A stretch of DNA of 64,000 bases from Prorocentrum cordatum. Lineage: Eukaryota > Sar > Dinophyceae > Prorocentrales > Prorocentraceae. Position numbers and translations under genes: made by a program. The notes below the pieces were generated by a model. It did not search any database. It saw only the letters and a program-made list of their open reading frames with translations, and had not been told where the DNA came from. Location of the stretch: NCBI GenBank assembly GCA_963575745.1, contig CAUYUJ010001736.1, positions 227,357 to 291,356 of the forward strand. The letters run 5' to 3'. Below, in pieces: positions 50,638 to 60,709 of the stretch. Each line of letters starts with the position of its first letter. Within the stretch, counting starts at the first letter, position 1.

Positions 50638-52068
50638 ATGATCGTGCCAGACTTATCTGATATTGTCCACCAAGTGGAGCTTATTTGCATTGCGGCCTGC
50701 GCCGCTATGCTGCTGGGGCGCCTGGCTTGGCAGTTGTGGACCGAGGGCGCCTCAAGGTCTTGGTTTCACGATTACTATGTTCGATTGCTCGCGTTCTCTA
50801 CAGTCGTCAGGACGGTCATTCTTGGGAAAGACGGCACTCAACAATCTGTTCACAAGCGCAAGCAATCCATCAGGCTTGCCATGTCACGGAGAAGCTACCA
50901 GTTCTTTTGTGTCGCAGCCGTCGGGGTAGTTTTCCCGATCTTTTTCTTCCCCGCAGATGACCGCCCGCATACCGTTCCCAGGCGCTTGCATTATGCTTTC
51001 TCTGGGGTGATAGTTGTGTCAGTCAATGTGTTTCCTAGCTTGTTGACCCCATCACGACTTCATGTATGGTATTCCCTTCTGTCACTCTCACATGCGATTT
51101 CTCTGTCACCGCTGCTGCAATTCGCGGAATCGATCAGCCCCCTCAAGTTTCAAATAGTGTATGATTGCGTAATGTACTGCATGATTGACTTCAGCCTTCC
51201 AGCGAATTTGTTTTGGACGACACTCTGCTATCTGTCCGCTGCGTCCACAGCGCTTGCTGGCAAATCCAATGGCATGCCGTGCCACGACCCTAAAACCACA
51301 AATGACGTGTTTCTTGCTTGGATTGGGGTCGTTGTATCTTTGGTTATGTTGCACGTCGTGTTCTCAATGGTGGTCAATGCCCTCTTAGAGGCTCAAGCAT
51401 GTCGGAGCGAGTTGCGCGCCGCAAAGTCGATCTTAGCAGGCGTTTGTGACGCCGTGGTCGAGCTCGATGCCAAGCTGATGCTCAAGTGGCCTTCCAAAAA
51501 GTTCGCGGCTTTGTTAATGCATAGCGAGCCTCGATCTTTGGCGGGAGTGAATATATCGTCTTTTTTTGCCGCAGAGGCCGATCTCGAAAAATTTGCCGAA
51601 CACGTAACCTCCAGTACTGCGTATGATGATTTCTGCACGGCTTTTCACGTCAAATTGCGGGACACTTGTGGCATCTTTGTGTCGGTGGAAGTTTTCTGCG
51701 TGCGCTTCCGTAGTGGTGATGAAAAGGAGTCGTACCTTGTCGGCTTTCGAGAATTCGCGGACCTGCCTCCACCAAGGACGCACCCGAGAGTGCCGACAAT
51801 GCCTAGTGCTGAAATGAACATGGATGTTCAGAGCTGGGGTGCGTCGCACGAGACTGAACACGGTGATTCTGGCACCAATTCTGAAGGGGAGTCTGGCGTA
51901 TCGTCTTCTATTTCCGAGGTTGCTGTTTGGGTCGACGGTATGTCACCAGGGTTAACCATGTTGCGTTGCACCACTGCCTTCGAGATGTTAGTTGGCAGCT
52001 CTTGGGCGCACATCTGTGCCACCCAGAGAACTCTTCTGCCATGTACTCGGCCAGATCAAGAACAATAA
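50638..52068 (+). CDS. Six-helix membrane protein with PAS sensor domain
   Basis: Uninterrupted 476-codon frame; the first in-frame ATG is 50638 (the frame is open 63 bases further up). Six hydrophobic helices at residues about 15-31, 89-104, 118-136, 143-160, 190-207 and 225-249 fill the N-terminal half. A PAS domain follows at about 264-375 (S-I-L-A-G-V-C-D-A-V-V-E-L-D-A to E-V-F-C-V-R-F..Y-L-V-G-F-R-E-F). The tail is Ser/Glu-rich. PAS domains sense small ligands, redox or light, or mediate dimerisation, so a membrane-bound sensor is likely; no kinase or cyclase domain is attached. Such proteins are numerous in dinoflagellates (from memory). The body is AT-richer than its neighbours and lacks introns, as in a retrogene. 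The last 30 residues look out of frame, so the true C-terminus may lie in a further exon. Confidence 0.85.
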   Translation: MIVPDLSDIVHQVELICIAACAAMLLGRLAWQLWTEGASRSWFHDYYVRLLAFSTVVRTVILGKDGTQQSVHKRKQSIRLAMSRRSYQFFCVAAVGVVFPIFFFPADDRPHTVPRRLHYAFSGVIVVSVNVFPSLLTPSRLHVWYSLLSLSHAISLSPLLQFAESISPLKFQIVYDCVMYCMIDFSLPANLFWTTLCYLSAASTALAGKSNGMPCHDPKTTNDVFLAWIGVVVSLVMLHVVFSMVVNALLEAQACRSELRAAKSILAGVCDAVVELDAKLMLKWPSKKFAALLMHSEPRSLAGVNISSFFAAEADLEKFAEHVTSSTAYDDFCTAFHVKLRDTCGIFVSVEVFCVRFRSGDEKESYLVGFREFADLPPPRTHPRVPTMPSAEMNMDVQSWGASHETEHGDSGTNSEGESGVSSSISEVAVWVDGMSPGLTMLRCTTAFEMLVGSSWAHICATQRTLLPCTRPDQEQ

Positions 52069-52885
52069 ATTCGCGCAGACTCCCGACAGATTATTTTAAG
52101 ACGTGTTTTAAAATGCGACGCTTGTTTACGGTTTTAGGCGTCTGGAGCCTGAGTCTTGGCCATAGGATTATCAGAACGTAATCCTGAACCAGAAGAGCCT
52201 GCCCCCGGATAGGGGTGGAGTGCTCCAGATACCTCCGCATCGGAAGCATCACTGCGTCGGCGATCCTGGAATTGAAAGTCTGTTCCAGTCCATCGGCTCC
52301 GGCGCACCTCTGGGCCCAGACCCCCGATGTCGCCATTTTTTCATGACGTAGACCCCCAAAGGTCTGGAAACGTTCCCTGGGACTGGCTTCTCGACATGAG
52401 CAGTGTTTGATTGTCCCCAGGGACGGCAGGGCCCCCCTCAAACCGAACATGGGAACAAAATCATACCGACATACCGAACAACAGACCGACGCCAGGGGGG
52501 GTCTGAGGGGATGCCTCTCAAAGCACCTCAAGATGCCCCGCACATCAGCCTTTAGGAGCCCACCCCCGGGAGCCCAGTTACTCCGTCTTCGCCCAAGCTG
52601 GCCTGAGGAGGCTGCGCGCCTGCACTTGGGACGGCAATGGGGGGGGGAAGGCCAGGGAATGAGGGAAGGCAGGAGCAGGAGGAGGAGAGAGGGCCTGGAC
52701 ACCCCGAGCTGCAGCAGGAGCTCAGTTTCTGACCCTCTGGGCCAGAAACAGGCGTTGTGCCCTTCCGCCCCCGCCCCCAACCCCGCCCGCCCCCCCGCCC
52801 CCCCCCCCCACACCACAACGTAACGCTCCCCCCCCCGGGTGCGCCCCCCGGCACTACCGCCGTACAGGGTCATGGTGCCCGGCAC
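52069..52885. other. No gene recognised
   Basis: About 800 bases. A reverse frame of 266 codons (52091-52891) is open but has no known domain. A G/A-rich stretch and poly-C runs follow. Confidence 0.4.
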
Positions 52886-53035
52886 TAGCACGGGGGGGGG
52901 GGGAGGGGGAAGGCGTTACGTGTTGCCCCCCCTCGCGGCCAAAGAGGCCTCCAAGACGCCCCAGGAGGCCTCGAAGAAGCGTCCCAGGAGGGCCTAAAGA
53001 GGGACGAATCATTGATGACCCTTTGGCTGTTGAAG
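52886..53035 (-). repeat. Reverse-strand unit of the GGCCTCTTGG family
   Basis: Read on the minus strand: CCTTCAACAGCCAAAGGGTC, then GGCCTCCTGGGGCGTCTTGG. This joins the phrase set that ends units in the 29-35 kb field. It is followed by a CTCCTC run at 53080-53165. Confidence 0.75.
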
Positions 53036-53246
53036 GATTCTGGCGTTCTCGACTTCGCGCCCCCTCGCCCCTCCCCCTCCCCCTCCCCCTCCTCCTCCTC
53101 CTCCTCCTCCTCCTCCTTCTCCTCTCCTTCTCCTTCTCCTCCTCTTCCTCCTCCTCCTCCTCCTCTCGTCGTCGTCCTCCTCCTCCTCCTCCAGCCGCCG
53201 CTCTGGCGCACAGCGCGCGAGGGGCGGCCGCGGCGCGGGCGGGCGG

Positions 53247-54433
53247 ATGGCCCGCCGTGGCGCCACGCGCATCGCGATGGCGCGGCCCGTGGGCCAGTGG
53301 ATCCTGCGGGTGCTGGGGTACGACCCGATGTTTTGCACGGGCGTCCGCCTCCAAGAGATTGCCATGTCGTGCAGCAACATGGATGTGGTGATGCTCGCTG
53401 GCACGCAGGCTACGCACAGGCGTAATGATGAAGTCCTCACTCGCAGGATTGGGAAGAGGATCGCTCTCGAGGCCGAGGCGGGCGTGGGCGAGTTCACCAA
53501 TAAGAGTACGGGCTGTGCCATCGTCCTGGGCCACAAGTTTAAGGAGCAGCGCGTGTGCAGGACCTGGCCGAGCCCCTCAGGTGCAGCGGGCCGCGCCCTT
53601 GCGGCGAGGGTCCGTCGTGGCCCTTTGGATATGGCAGCAATCGTGTTGTATTTTCCGCCGCAGCCTCGGCACGCTCGTCTGGTCCCCCATTACAAAGAGA
53701 CTGTCCGTATGCTGACACAGTGGTATGAAGGGGGTCCTACAACAATTACCATGCAGATGTACGCCTTTGGTGTACGCTGACCTGAACGACGGCATGGGCA
53801 TCAGCAGGATCTCGGGCCAGTGGCAGCGCGTAGAGTCGCAGTCGATGGGACCAGGCCGAGCTCGAGAGCAACGACGTGGGGGCGCTGGTGAAATGATGAG
53901 ACTGGTGAACGAGCGCCACCACATGTACATGATGAGTTCTCGCAGCCAGACTTTAGAGCACACGTTCTACAACGCGTCTGGACACAGCAGTTGCATTGAC
54001 TACCTTTTTCATACCAGATGGTATGATTGATATGGCACCGAAGTTTTCTCCTTTGTACAGCTTGGGAGCGGAGTTGCAGGCCTTCAAGGGGGCCCCGCCG
54101 AAGGACCACATCCCAGTCTACATGGAGCTACACGGCATGCAGGCGCTCTGCGCGACGGAGACGCCGACGCCAGAGCGCATGAGGTGGAATCAGGGCGACC
54201 TTATGCAGTGTCTTCGACGAGGACATCGTCGAGTTGAGTTTCTTGAGAAGGTGGAAGCGCGCCTGCAGGAGACGGAAGATACTTGGAGGGCCATGCTGAC
54301 CGACGGGAGACCAGATGATTTTTTCTTCACCTTGATGATGTGCTGGTATCTATCGGGCAACAGATGTTTGGCCATGTTGTATCTAACGATCCCGCATATA
54401 GGCGTGCAGCGGCAGAGCGAACCGAGCTTCTGA
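53247..54433 (+). pseudogene. LINE 2 endonuclease domain (EEP fold), frame-broken
   Basis: First frame (53247-53780): M-D-V-V-M-L-A-G-T-Q, then N-K-S-T-G-C-A-I-V-L and A-I-V-L-Y-F-P-P. Next frame: V-Y-A-D-L-N-D (53770, the GDLND loop with A for G) and H-T-F-Y..S-S-C-I-D-Y-L-F (53959-54006). Third frame: D-H-I-P-V-Y-M-E-L (54108), the terminal D-H pair. Together these are a complete endonuclease fold split over three frames. The first catalytic Glu seems to be replaced. Confidence 0.75.
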
Positions 54434-54894
54434 AAGAGCGTGCTCGACTCCGACGGTCTCGACAGGACATGAACGAGGATTCCACAGAGCTGCACGAGTG
54501 CGAGGAGCAGTTGAAGAGGCCCAGTCAGCGTCTACGTCGAGAACGGCAGCAACTTGATCAGCAACGTCGCACCGCTCTATTGGATGAGATTGATGAGGCG
54601 TGGCAGGCCCGACACCTTGCAGAGGCGATGAGGCTTTCGAGGCAGGCGGGGCGGTGCCGCTTCGGACCGAAGAGACGTGACGGACGGCTCCTGCGATGTG
54701 GCTGCGTTGCAGAGCAGGAGTTGCTCGACCATTGGGGCCAGAAGGGCAGGGGCGGGGGCATGTCGGCTCGTAAGATTATCTTCGAAGATTGGCTGAACGA
54801 ATATCCACCCGGCCCCGCCCCCTACATCGCGCCCGAGGATTGCGAGCTCGCTCGGGAAGACCAGTGGAGAATCCAGAATCCAGAAGTACTTTAG
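54340..54894 (+). pseudogene. LINE 2 linker between endonuclease and RT
   Basis: 184 codons, Arg/Glu/Gln-rich helices (R-A-R-L-R-R-S-R, R-Q-Q-L-D-Q-Q-R), then A-W-Q-A-R and W-G-Q-K-G-R-G-G-G-M. This is the pattern of the helical segment that joins endonuclease and RT in such elements. It is placed by position as well as by composition. Confidence 0.6.
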
Positions 54895-55142
54895 GAGTGC
54901 CAGTAAGAGACGCATGGTGCCATCAGGGACCCCGCCAGCTGAGGCTCGGTTGCTTCGCATGGACCCAGAGGCCAACATGGGCACCAAGGGGCACGGGGTA
55001 GGTTACGAGCAGGTAGACCCTGAGATGAAGCTGTTTGGGAAGATTCTGGAGGGGGGCCCACGGATAGTTCGGGCTACGAATTGGACCCCGCTTCGGTGGC
55101 GCATCAGTTCTGGAGCACAACTTCGAAAAAATAAGGGGGAGA

Positions 55143-55173
55143 AAACAAACAAACAAACAAACAAACAAACAAA

Positions 55174-55254
<81 letters not shown>
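55143..55254 (+). repeat. (AAAC)n followed by about 88 A, inside LINE 2
   Basis: Six AAAC units run into an uninterrupted poly-A tract, between the RT fingers at about 55020-55130 and motif A at 55460. Such a tract at an internal position suggests insertion of a retroposed 3' tail or microsatellite growth. Confidence 0.97.
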
Positions 55255-55255
<1 letters not shown>

Positions 55256-55349
55256 GCGCGCCAAGCCAGGGCCCACGGGCCGCAGGGCGGCCCATGTACT
55301 GCCGACAGCTGGGAAAGCATTGTAGCGAGGCCTTCTTCGGGTTCCTCCC

Positions 55350-57170
55350 ATGGTCACGGAGCACGGCTTTTGCAAAGGTGGACGTCGTGAAGGAGCTATT
55401 TTAGTTGCACGGCTCCTCTGCTGGCGCTTTCGACGCGCTGGACATTCGTTTGCGTTCACTTTTAAGGACGCGCCCAACGCTTTCGCCAGTGGGGGCCGGG
55501 GAGAACTTGACCAGGCGGTAGAGCTCCACGCAGAACCTCAGGATGTAGATTTGTGCGTTCAACGTTTCCGATGCAGTGTGATCTGGCTAGAGACCATGGA
55601 GGGTGGGATGTACATCAAGGCGGGGGAAGGAGGGGCGATGGGACATCCGTTTGTCGTGGAGCTCTTTCGGGGAACCTTTTCTCGACCCATCCTGCAGTGG
55701 CTTCGTCGCCTTAGAGATTCGGACAAGTCTGCTGCTGGGCTGGTTGCTAGTTGGCGAGATTTACGTGCTGACGTCGGTGGCTGCCTTTATGCCGACGATA
55801 TCTTCCGGGCTCACGTGGCCCAACCTCACGGCGCCGTGGGCAGTTTTTTCGGGCCCTGAAGCAAGCTGACGCGGCCCTTTCGGAGGAGTTGGGTGCGACT
55901 GGGCACGCCCAAAACATCGGGAAGCAGGAGGTTCAGCTGTGCTTTCAGGGACCTGGGGCCTTACAGTGCCAACAGTGGGCGAGGGGTCAGGGTCGAAAAC
56001 AACTCGCAGGAGATCTTCAGGAGCGTGTTCGGTACCTGGGCCCCAAAAGTAATATGCTGTTATCTTTTTCAGTGGAGATTGATCGCAGAATTCAAGCTGC
56101 CGCTGAGTCGTACTATGCCTTGGGCCAGATATGGTCCCTGGAGTTGCCGTTCCGCTGGAAGCGGACCATGTTTCTGAGTTTCGTGCCGAATGCGGCGCTC
56201 ACTGAATTAGAACCAATGCTGCTCACCAATCGTCAATATCGCGAACTTGACTCGCTCCTGGCTCGTTATGGGAGGAGGGCATTGCAGGGGAAGGCGACGA
56301 CGAAGGTGGACGGGAAGACTCGGTCGTGGTCGAACAAGAGAGTGATGCAGCATTGGCGCCTCGCTAGTTCTGAAACGGAGTTGCTGGTCAGGCGTCTGGG
56401 GTGGTATCGTACCTGGCCCCCCTCCCCGAAGAACCACGGCCAGGAGCTTTGCTTGTTGTTCGGGGCCCTGGGCCTGGGCGCGGGGGGCCAACCGACGCGC
56501 GACAACACTGTCATCCCCAAAGTGGCATCTCCGTGGCTTCTTCGACTGCAGGCTGACTTTCGGCGTGCAGCAGATGCGCTCGACGAGGGCGATCTTTGTG
56601 CTCATTCTGCTCGCTGTCCAGGCGATATAGTGAATGATGAGTATCGTGAGTTCTGGACTCGCGTGGACTTTACGGAGATCCGTGCACGAGAGCTGGCAAA
56701 GGTGATCCCTCCTTCGGACCTCTACGCGCCAGAAATGCAGGACACCCCAGGAGCACCTCTGGAGTTCCCTTGGAAGTGTGAATGGGTTTCGGATGCGGGG
56801 ACGGTATGTGGGCACGGGTTCCAGACCAAGAGGGACCTCATGAACCATATGCGCCAAATACATCAAGTACACAATCTATCTGCTACGCTGACCCCTACAA
56901 ACACATGCGTAATATGTAGACGTGTATTCGCTAGCCAGGATAACGCTTACACGCGCTTTCAGAGGGCCCTCATGAGTGGTAAATGTCCGTCACGGGTATC
57001 GGCAACTTTCTCGGGAGTTCGGCCTCCGCCGTCATTGGAATGCAGGGTAAGCGGATATCACTCCGGCCATTTGGACAATGTATGTAGCCATTTGGTCACA
57101 AGCCATCGTCCGTGCGAGGTGGGCCCGTCCATATCCCCTGCCTCAGAGGCAGATCTATCCGCATCGCCTT
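55350..57170 (+). pseudogene. LINE 2 reverse transcriptase, thumb and zinc fingers
   Basis: Motif A reads F-K-D-A-P-N-A-F-A-S (about 55463), motif B G-G-A-M-G-H-P-F-V (about 55635), and motif C Y-A-D-D-I-F (55788), the polymerase Asp pair intact. In the next frame from 55889 come V-R-Y-L-G, K-R-T-M-F-L-S-F-V-P-N-A-A-L, then W-R-L-A-S-S-E-T-E-L..R-R-L-G-W-Y-R-T-W. Two zinc-finger-like modules follow (C-E-W-V..C-G-H-G-F..H-M-R-Q-I-H and C-V-I-C-R-R-V-F). RT copies element RNA at the nicked target. Confidence 0.85.
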
Positions 57171-57197
57171 CTCCTGCGCCAGCTGCTGTTGATGTCG

Positions 57198-57932
57198 GAG
57201 ATGGCGGGCGAGGAGGCGCTGGAGCGTCCCGCGTGGCTGAGGGGCCCGTTGTCAGGCCCTGCGAGCAAAAAGGGCCGTGGTGGCGACGCAGGCGGCAGCA
57301 GCGTCAGGGAGGAGGCGAGGAAGGCGGCGCGCGGGCAAGACGTTTTTTTCAAGTTGGTGCTCATCCTCGGCAAGCTCGTGCTCACGGACAGCCGCGCGCT
57401 GGCAGAGGTGTCGAGCACGGTGCGCCGCGCGTGCGACATCTGCGCGGACGCGGACTTTGCGGCGACGAACGAGAGCGCGGGGGCGGACTACAACGACCAG
57501 TCGCAGGAGCTCAAGGCCAAGGCAACAAAAGGAGAAGCCGTCGACTTCCAGGGCAGAGGTCCGCCTTTCGTGACCATCTTCGTGACGACCACGCGCTGGG
57601 CGGCCTTGCAGCGCAACGAAGAGGGCGCGAAGCAAGAGCCGTAGAAGGCCACCGCTCGCGAGTTCTACAAGGAGTACCTCTGCAAGGCGTCGGCGGTGCA
57701 AGTGGGGGAGCTGGTGTTACACTGGCAGTGGAGGCGCAACAAGAACAAGACCGAGAGCAAGCCGAAGGGCAGGTTTATCGTCGCCCTCGACACGCATCAC
57801 CCGAGGTACGCGCAGCTGATGCAGATCCTGACGGCCATGCTCGAGACGCTGAAGGCGGAGAGGTGCATCGGGCCCGCGCCGCGGAGCCCCTTGGAGCGGG
57901 GCGCTTCGAAGCTGCTGGCGGAGTTCAAGTAG
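57198..57932 (+). pseudogene. LINE 2 C-terminal module with in-frame TAG
   Basis: In another frame from the fingers: F-K-L-V-L-I-L-G-K-L-V-L-T-D-S-R-A-L-A-E, then V-D-F-Q-G-R-G-P-P-F-V, an in-frame TAG at 57642, and continued coding sequence G-R-F-I-V-A-L-D to 57932. I recall similar helical modules at the C-terminus of dinoflagellate LINE polyproteins, which would make this the end of LINE 2; alternatively it is a separate ORF. The TAG is surrounded by clear protein on both sides, so it is a point lesion or readthrough codon. Confidence 0.5.
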
Positions 57933-58414
57933 ATAGGCGCAGCCCAGGCATAGGAAAAGGAGGTAGCAGCAGTAGCTGCAGCAGCGCTTTACAGTCGAGT
58001 AGCTTGCCCGTGAGCAGCGGGGTAGGAGGGTCCATGTCGGATTCCCGAGGTGTCAGTCACCAACATCCGTTGCGGGCGAGTGAAAGGTTGGCTGATCTAA
58101 TTCGTAAGGGCTTCGTGTCTTCTGAAGTTTTGAACCCTCGACCCCCCCCCCTTTGCCTTCAGCTTATGGTTCTGGAGTGTCCAATGCCCCGACTATCCAA
58201 AGAGAGGGGAGGACTTCAAGGGCCAAAGGCAGAGGCAAGGGCCAGAAGGGTCGTCGGTAGCACTCTCACTGGCCCCCAAGAGCGGGCCCTCCGTAGGCTG
58301 CGTGCCGCCCAAGGGGGTGCTCGTAGGGGCGGTGCGGCGTCCGTCGTGTGCCACGGGCCGCATCAGACGGTTTGGCGAATCACGATTCGCCCCCCAGAGT
58401 TCCCCTTACTGTGA

Positions 58415-59140
58415 AGGTAGGCCGTGTCTTCAGGCGTCTAGCAGCTGCAGTTGAACTCCCACGGGCCCAATCCAATCCAATCCTCCTCCTCCTCCTCGTC
58501 CCCCACCTTCCCCCCCCCCTCCCCCGCCCCCCGCGACGCTCGCCATCGCCGCGAGCATGCAAGAGAAGCACGCCCCAGTGGGCACCCGCCGTGATCTTGA
58601 AGCTGGCTTAAGCTCAGAAATCAAGTTGGTGGTCGGCTTTGCGCGGGGAGCTCGCCGTAGGTCGGTCGCGCCCCCCACGCAGGCGTATTTTGGACGAACA
58701 AAAAACATCCCCCCAACATATTCAAAAATAGTCAAACAATCGTCCCCGGTTTGGGTATTCCTCCTGTAGGGCGACAGGCCCAACTTCAAGCTCGCCGATG
58801 TCGCCCCGAATGCCGGGCCCCGTGCAAAGCCCCGAGCCCTCGCGCTCTCTGCGGGCGCCCCCACGAGCAGTGCGGACGTCGAGCGGGTGCCACCGAGCGC
58901 GCTCCGCTGCTCGCAACAGTGCCGGCCCGCAAACGCCCGGGAGAAAAAAAAAGGAACAAATACAAACAACAAAAAAAACATAGTGTTTGCTTCGGTGGCG
59001 TGCGCTGCGAGAGATCCCCCGCGGCGGATCCAGGCCATCTGCGAGCAGTTGTTTTGCGAGTGGTGGAACGCGCTCGTCTGAGGTGGGCCCTCGCGCGCGC
59101 GCGTTGGTCGTGGGCGTTCCCCCCCCCGGGGGTGGCTTCC
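58415..59140. other. No gene assigned; possible upstream exons of the EF-hand gene
   Basis: A TCC run at 58480-58497 and C-rich sequence. At 59013-59080 one + frame reads R-I-Q-A-I-C-E-Q-L-F-C-E-W-W-N-A-L, which looks like true coding sequence. At about 58585-58650 another reads S-S-E-I-K-L-V-V-G-F-A. Neither belongs to a family I can name. Confidence 0.35.
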
Positions 59141-59316
59141 TCGGCCACGCGCAGAGGGGGCATGGGGGAGGGGGGGGAGGGGGCTTCTTAGAAGGACTCC
59201 TGCCTCTTCGGAGGCGTGGGCCTTCGCTGCAGATGCGAGGCTGGCGCCCTCTTACGAAGCAGCCGACTTCTGAGAAGCCCCCCCCCCTCGACTCCACTGC
59301 CTTGCGCGCGCCGCCG
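59141..59316. mobile_element. Introner-like inverted-repeat element (partner 44885-45046)
   Basis: It starts TCGGCCACGCGCAGAGGGGG, identical to the copy at 44.9 kb, and ends CTTGCGCGCGCCGCCGA. Internal arms GGCTTCTTAGAAGG and ACTTCTGAGAAGCC pair. It ends about 15 bases before the open frame of the EF-hand exon and probably lies in its intron. Confidence 0.65.
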
Positions 59317-59330
59317 ATCCGCTGCGTCGG

Positions 59331-59860
59331 ATAATCTCATCTGGATAGAGTCCGGGAGGAATGGGGAAATGCCTTCTCCCATCCCGCCAGTATCAAGGAG
59401 ACTGTTTTCGACATCATAGACGAGACATTTGACGAGGTCGCTCAAGGCAAGCAGCACATGAAGTGCGCAGAATTTGCGAACTACGTTCGGAAGAAGGAGG
59501 AGTCGGAGAGGACGAAATCCCATCAGACGATTCAGTTGAAGCAGTATTTTGATTTGATGGATGGGGACGGCAACAACGCAGTGTCCAAATGGGAGATCTT
59601 CAAGGCGGTGGAGAAGCACCGTGAGCTGGCAGAGTTTTCTCACCAGGGCTAGACTGCAGCAGGGTAATGCAGGACGAGTCCACGTTCGACGCGGTCAACT
59701 GCGTGTTCCAGTCCATCGCCGGCGGCAAGAAGCGCTTCGCATATAGTGATTTCGAGTGGCACTATCGCGTGACGGAGACCAGAGATACGAGAAGCGTTTG
59801 CAGCAGCCGCAGATCACCCCTTTCCTTCAGACCTGCAACATCGCCATCGGTTCCATTCAT
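59331..59860 (+). CDS. EF-hand calcium-binding protein (two or more exons)
   Basis: The main exon frame (59333-59652) reads K-E-T-V-F-D-I-I-D-E-T-F-D-E-V (a degenerate first EF-hand) and then a canonical loop D-G-D-G-N-N-A-V-S-K-W-E (about 59558-59593) after F-D-L-M. Asp1, Asp3, Asn5 and Glu12 are all present, so this hand should bind calcium. A second segment, in a different frame from 59667, reads D-E-S-T-F-D-A-V-N-C-V-F..K-K-R-F-A-Y-S-D-F-E-W-H, a hand without the acidic loop. The frame step near 59650 (GGCTAGACTGCAGCAGGG) may be a tiny intron or an indel. The start codon was not identified; a stop lies at about 59330, so upstream exons are expected. Likely a calmodulin-like sensor. Confidence 0.7.
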
Positions 59861-60329
59861 ATAATATGTGTTCATCCCGACGTATTTCTGGCATCACCGA
59901 TGCCCAAAACAGGTCCCTCGTGACCGAACTTACAAGAGAAGTTACTTGGCATTGAAACCATCACGTGCCCAGAATTCCGAGACAATCCAGCCGCAGCGAC
60001 GACAGCGCCTCAGGGAACCCAGAATTGTTTCAAGACGTTTGAAACCTTGGAACCTCGAACGTTGCGACTTAGGCCCCCATGTGACGCCATGCGTCCGCAG
60101 CGAGGCGCGGTCGGGTGGCGAACGGGGGGAAGACGGAGCTGGACGATGATCATGGTTCCTGCATGCAGTGGTGGCGGCCACCCCCAATCCTCTCCTTCGT
60201 CCTCACGCAATTCTTCCACTCTTCGCTCACACCGCCTTGCCGGTACTCTTTGGGCGGGCGGCCTGGCGGCCAGCAGGCGGGCGCCCCGGGCGTTTCGCGG
60301 GAGACTTCACAGTGCATGGTGATGACATT

Positions 60330-60645
60330 TGGCATGTCCAGCAGTTGCAGGGGTGGAGCGCGTCACGTCTTCAGCGCGGGGCGCTCGCGCTCGCGCCGCG
60401 CACATTCGCCCTGAAAGCTCGCAGTAGTTACGACGGTGGAGGGCGTTCCCTTTGCAAAATCGGGCTTTCGCCGGATCGTCGCGCACGCTGGCTGCAAGCG
60501 CTTGCCAAGGCCACAGGGATGAAGGACGGCCCCATGTCAAACTGGGTTTCTCGCCCAGCGCCACGCGCATTCGGCTCAACAGTGTTCAACAATTGCAAGG
60601 ATGGAGGCGGCGCGCTTTTTGTATGCGCGGGGCTCTCTCCTTAGA
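60330..60645 (+). repeat. R2 tandem repeat, cluster 4 (diverged)
   Basis: Four copies of the 80-bp unit (GGGGTGGAGCGCGTC, CGCCGCGCACATTCG, GGTGGAGGGCGTTCC, GCCACGCGCATTCGG), more diverged than the 47-49 kb clusters. Confidence 0.7.
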
Positions 60646-60709
60646 TCCGTTCACCTGTCTTCATTTTGATGTAGACTACCAATGCAGACGGGGGGGCAGT
60701 TCCTTTTCA

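Larger units (their letters stand above)
53222..58414 (+). mobile_element. LINE-type retrotransposon 2 (endonuclease, RT, zinc fingers), frame-broken
   Basis: Order on +: endonuclease, linker, RT with YADD, thumb, C2H2-like zinc fingers, C-terminal module. No RNase H was recognised, so it belongs to a different LINE lineage from LINE 1. At least seven frame changes and an A-run insertion inside the RT make it inactive. ORF1 was not identified. The 3' end is set at the end of the last long frame and may be earlier. Confidence 0.85.

Noticed and set aside
52091-52891. 266-codon reverse frame downstream of the PAS gene
   Set aside because: No recognisable domain; composition is Gly/Arg/Ser from GC-rich DNA. 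Kept as unassigned.
58430-59038. 202-codon reverse frame with a hydrophobic F-F-L-L-F segment
   Set aside because: The hydrophobic run comes from an A/AAC-rich tract (58944-58980) read backwards; the rest lacks motifs and overlaps better + strand candidates.
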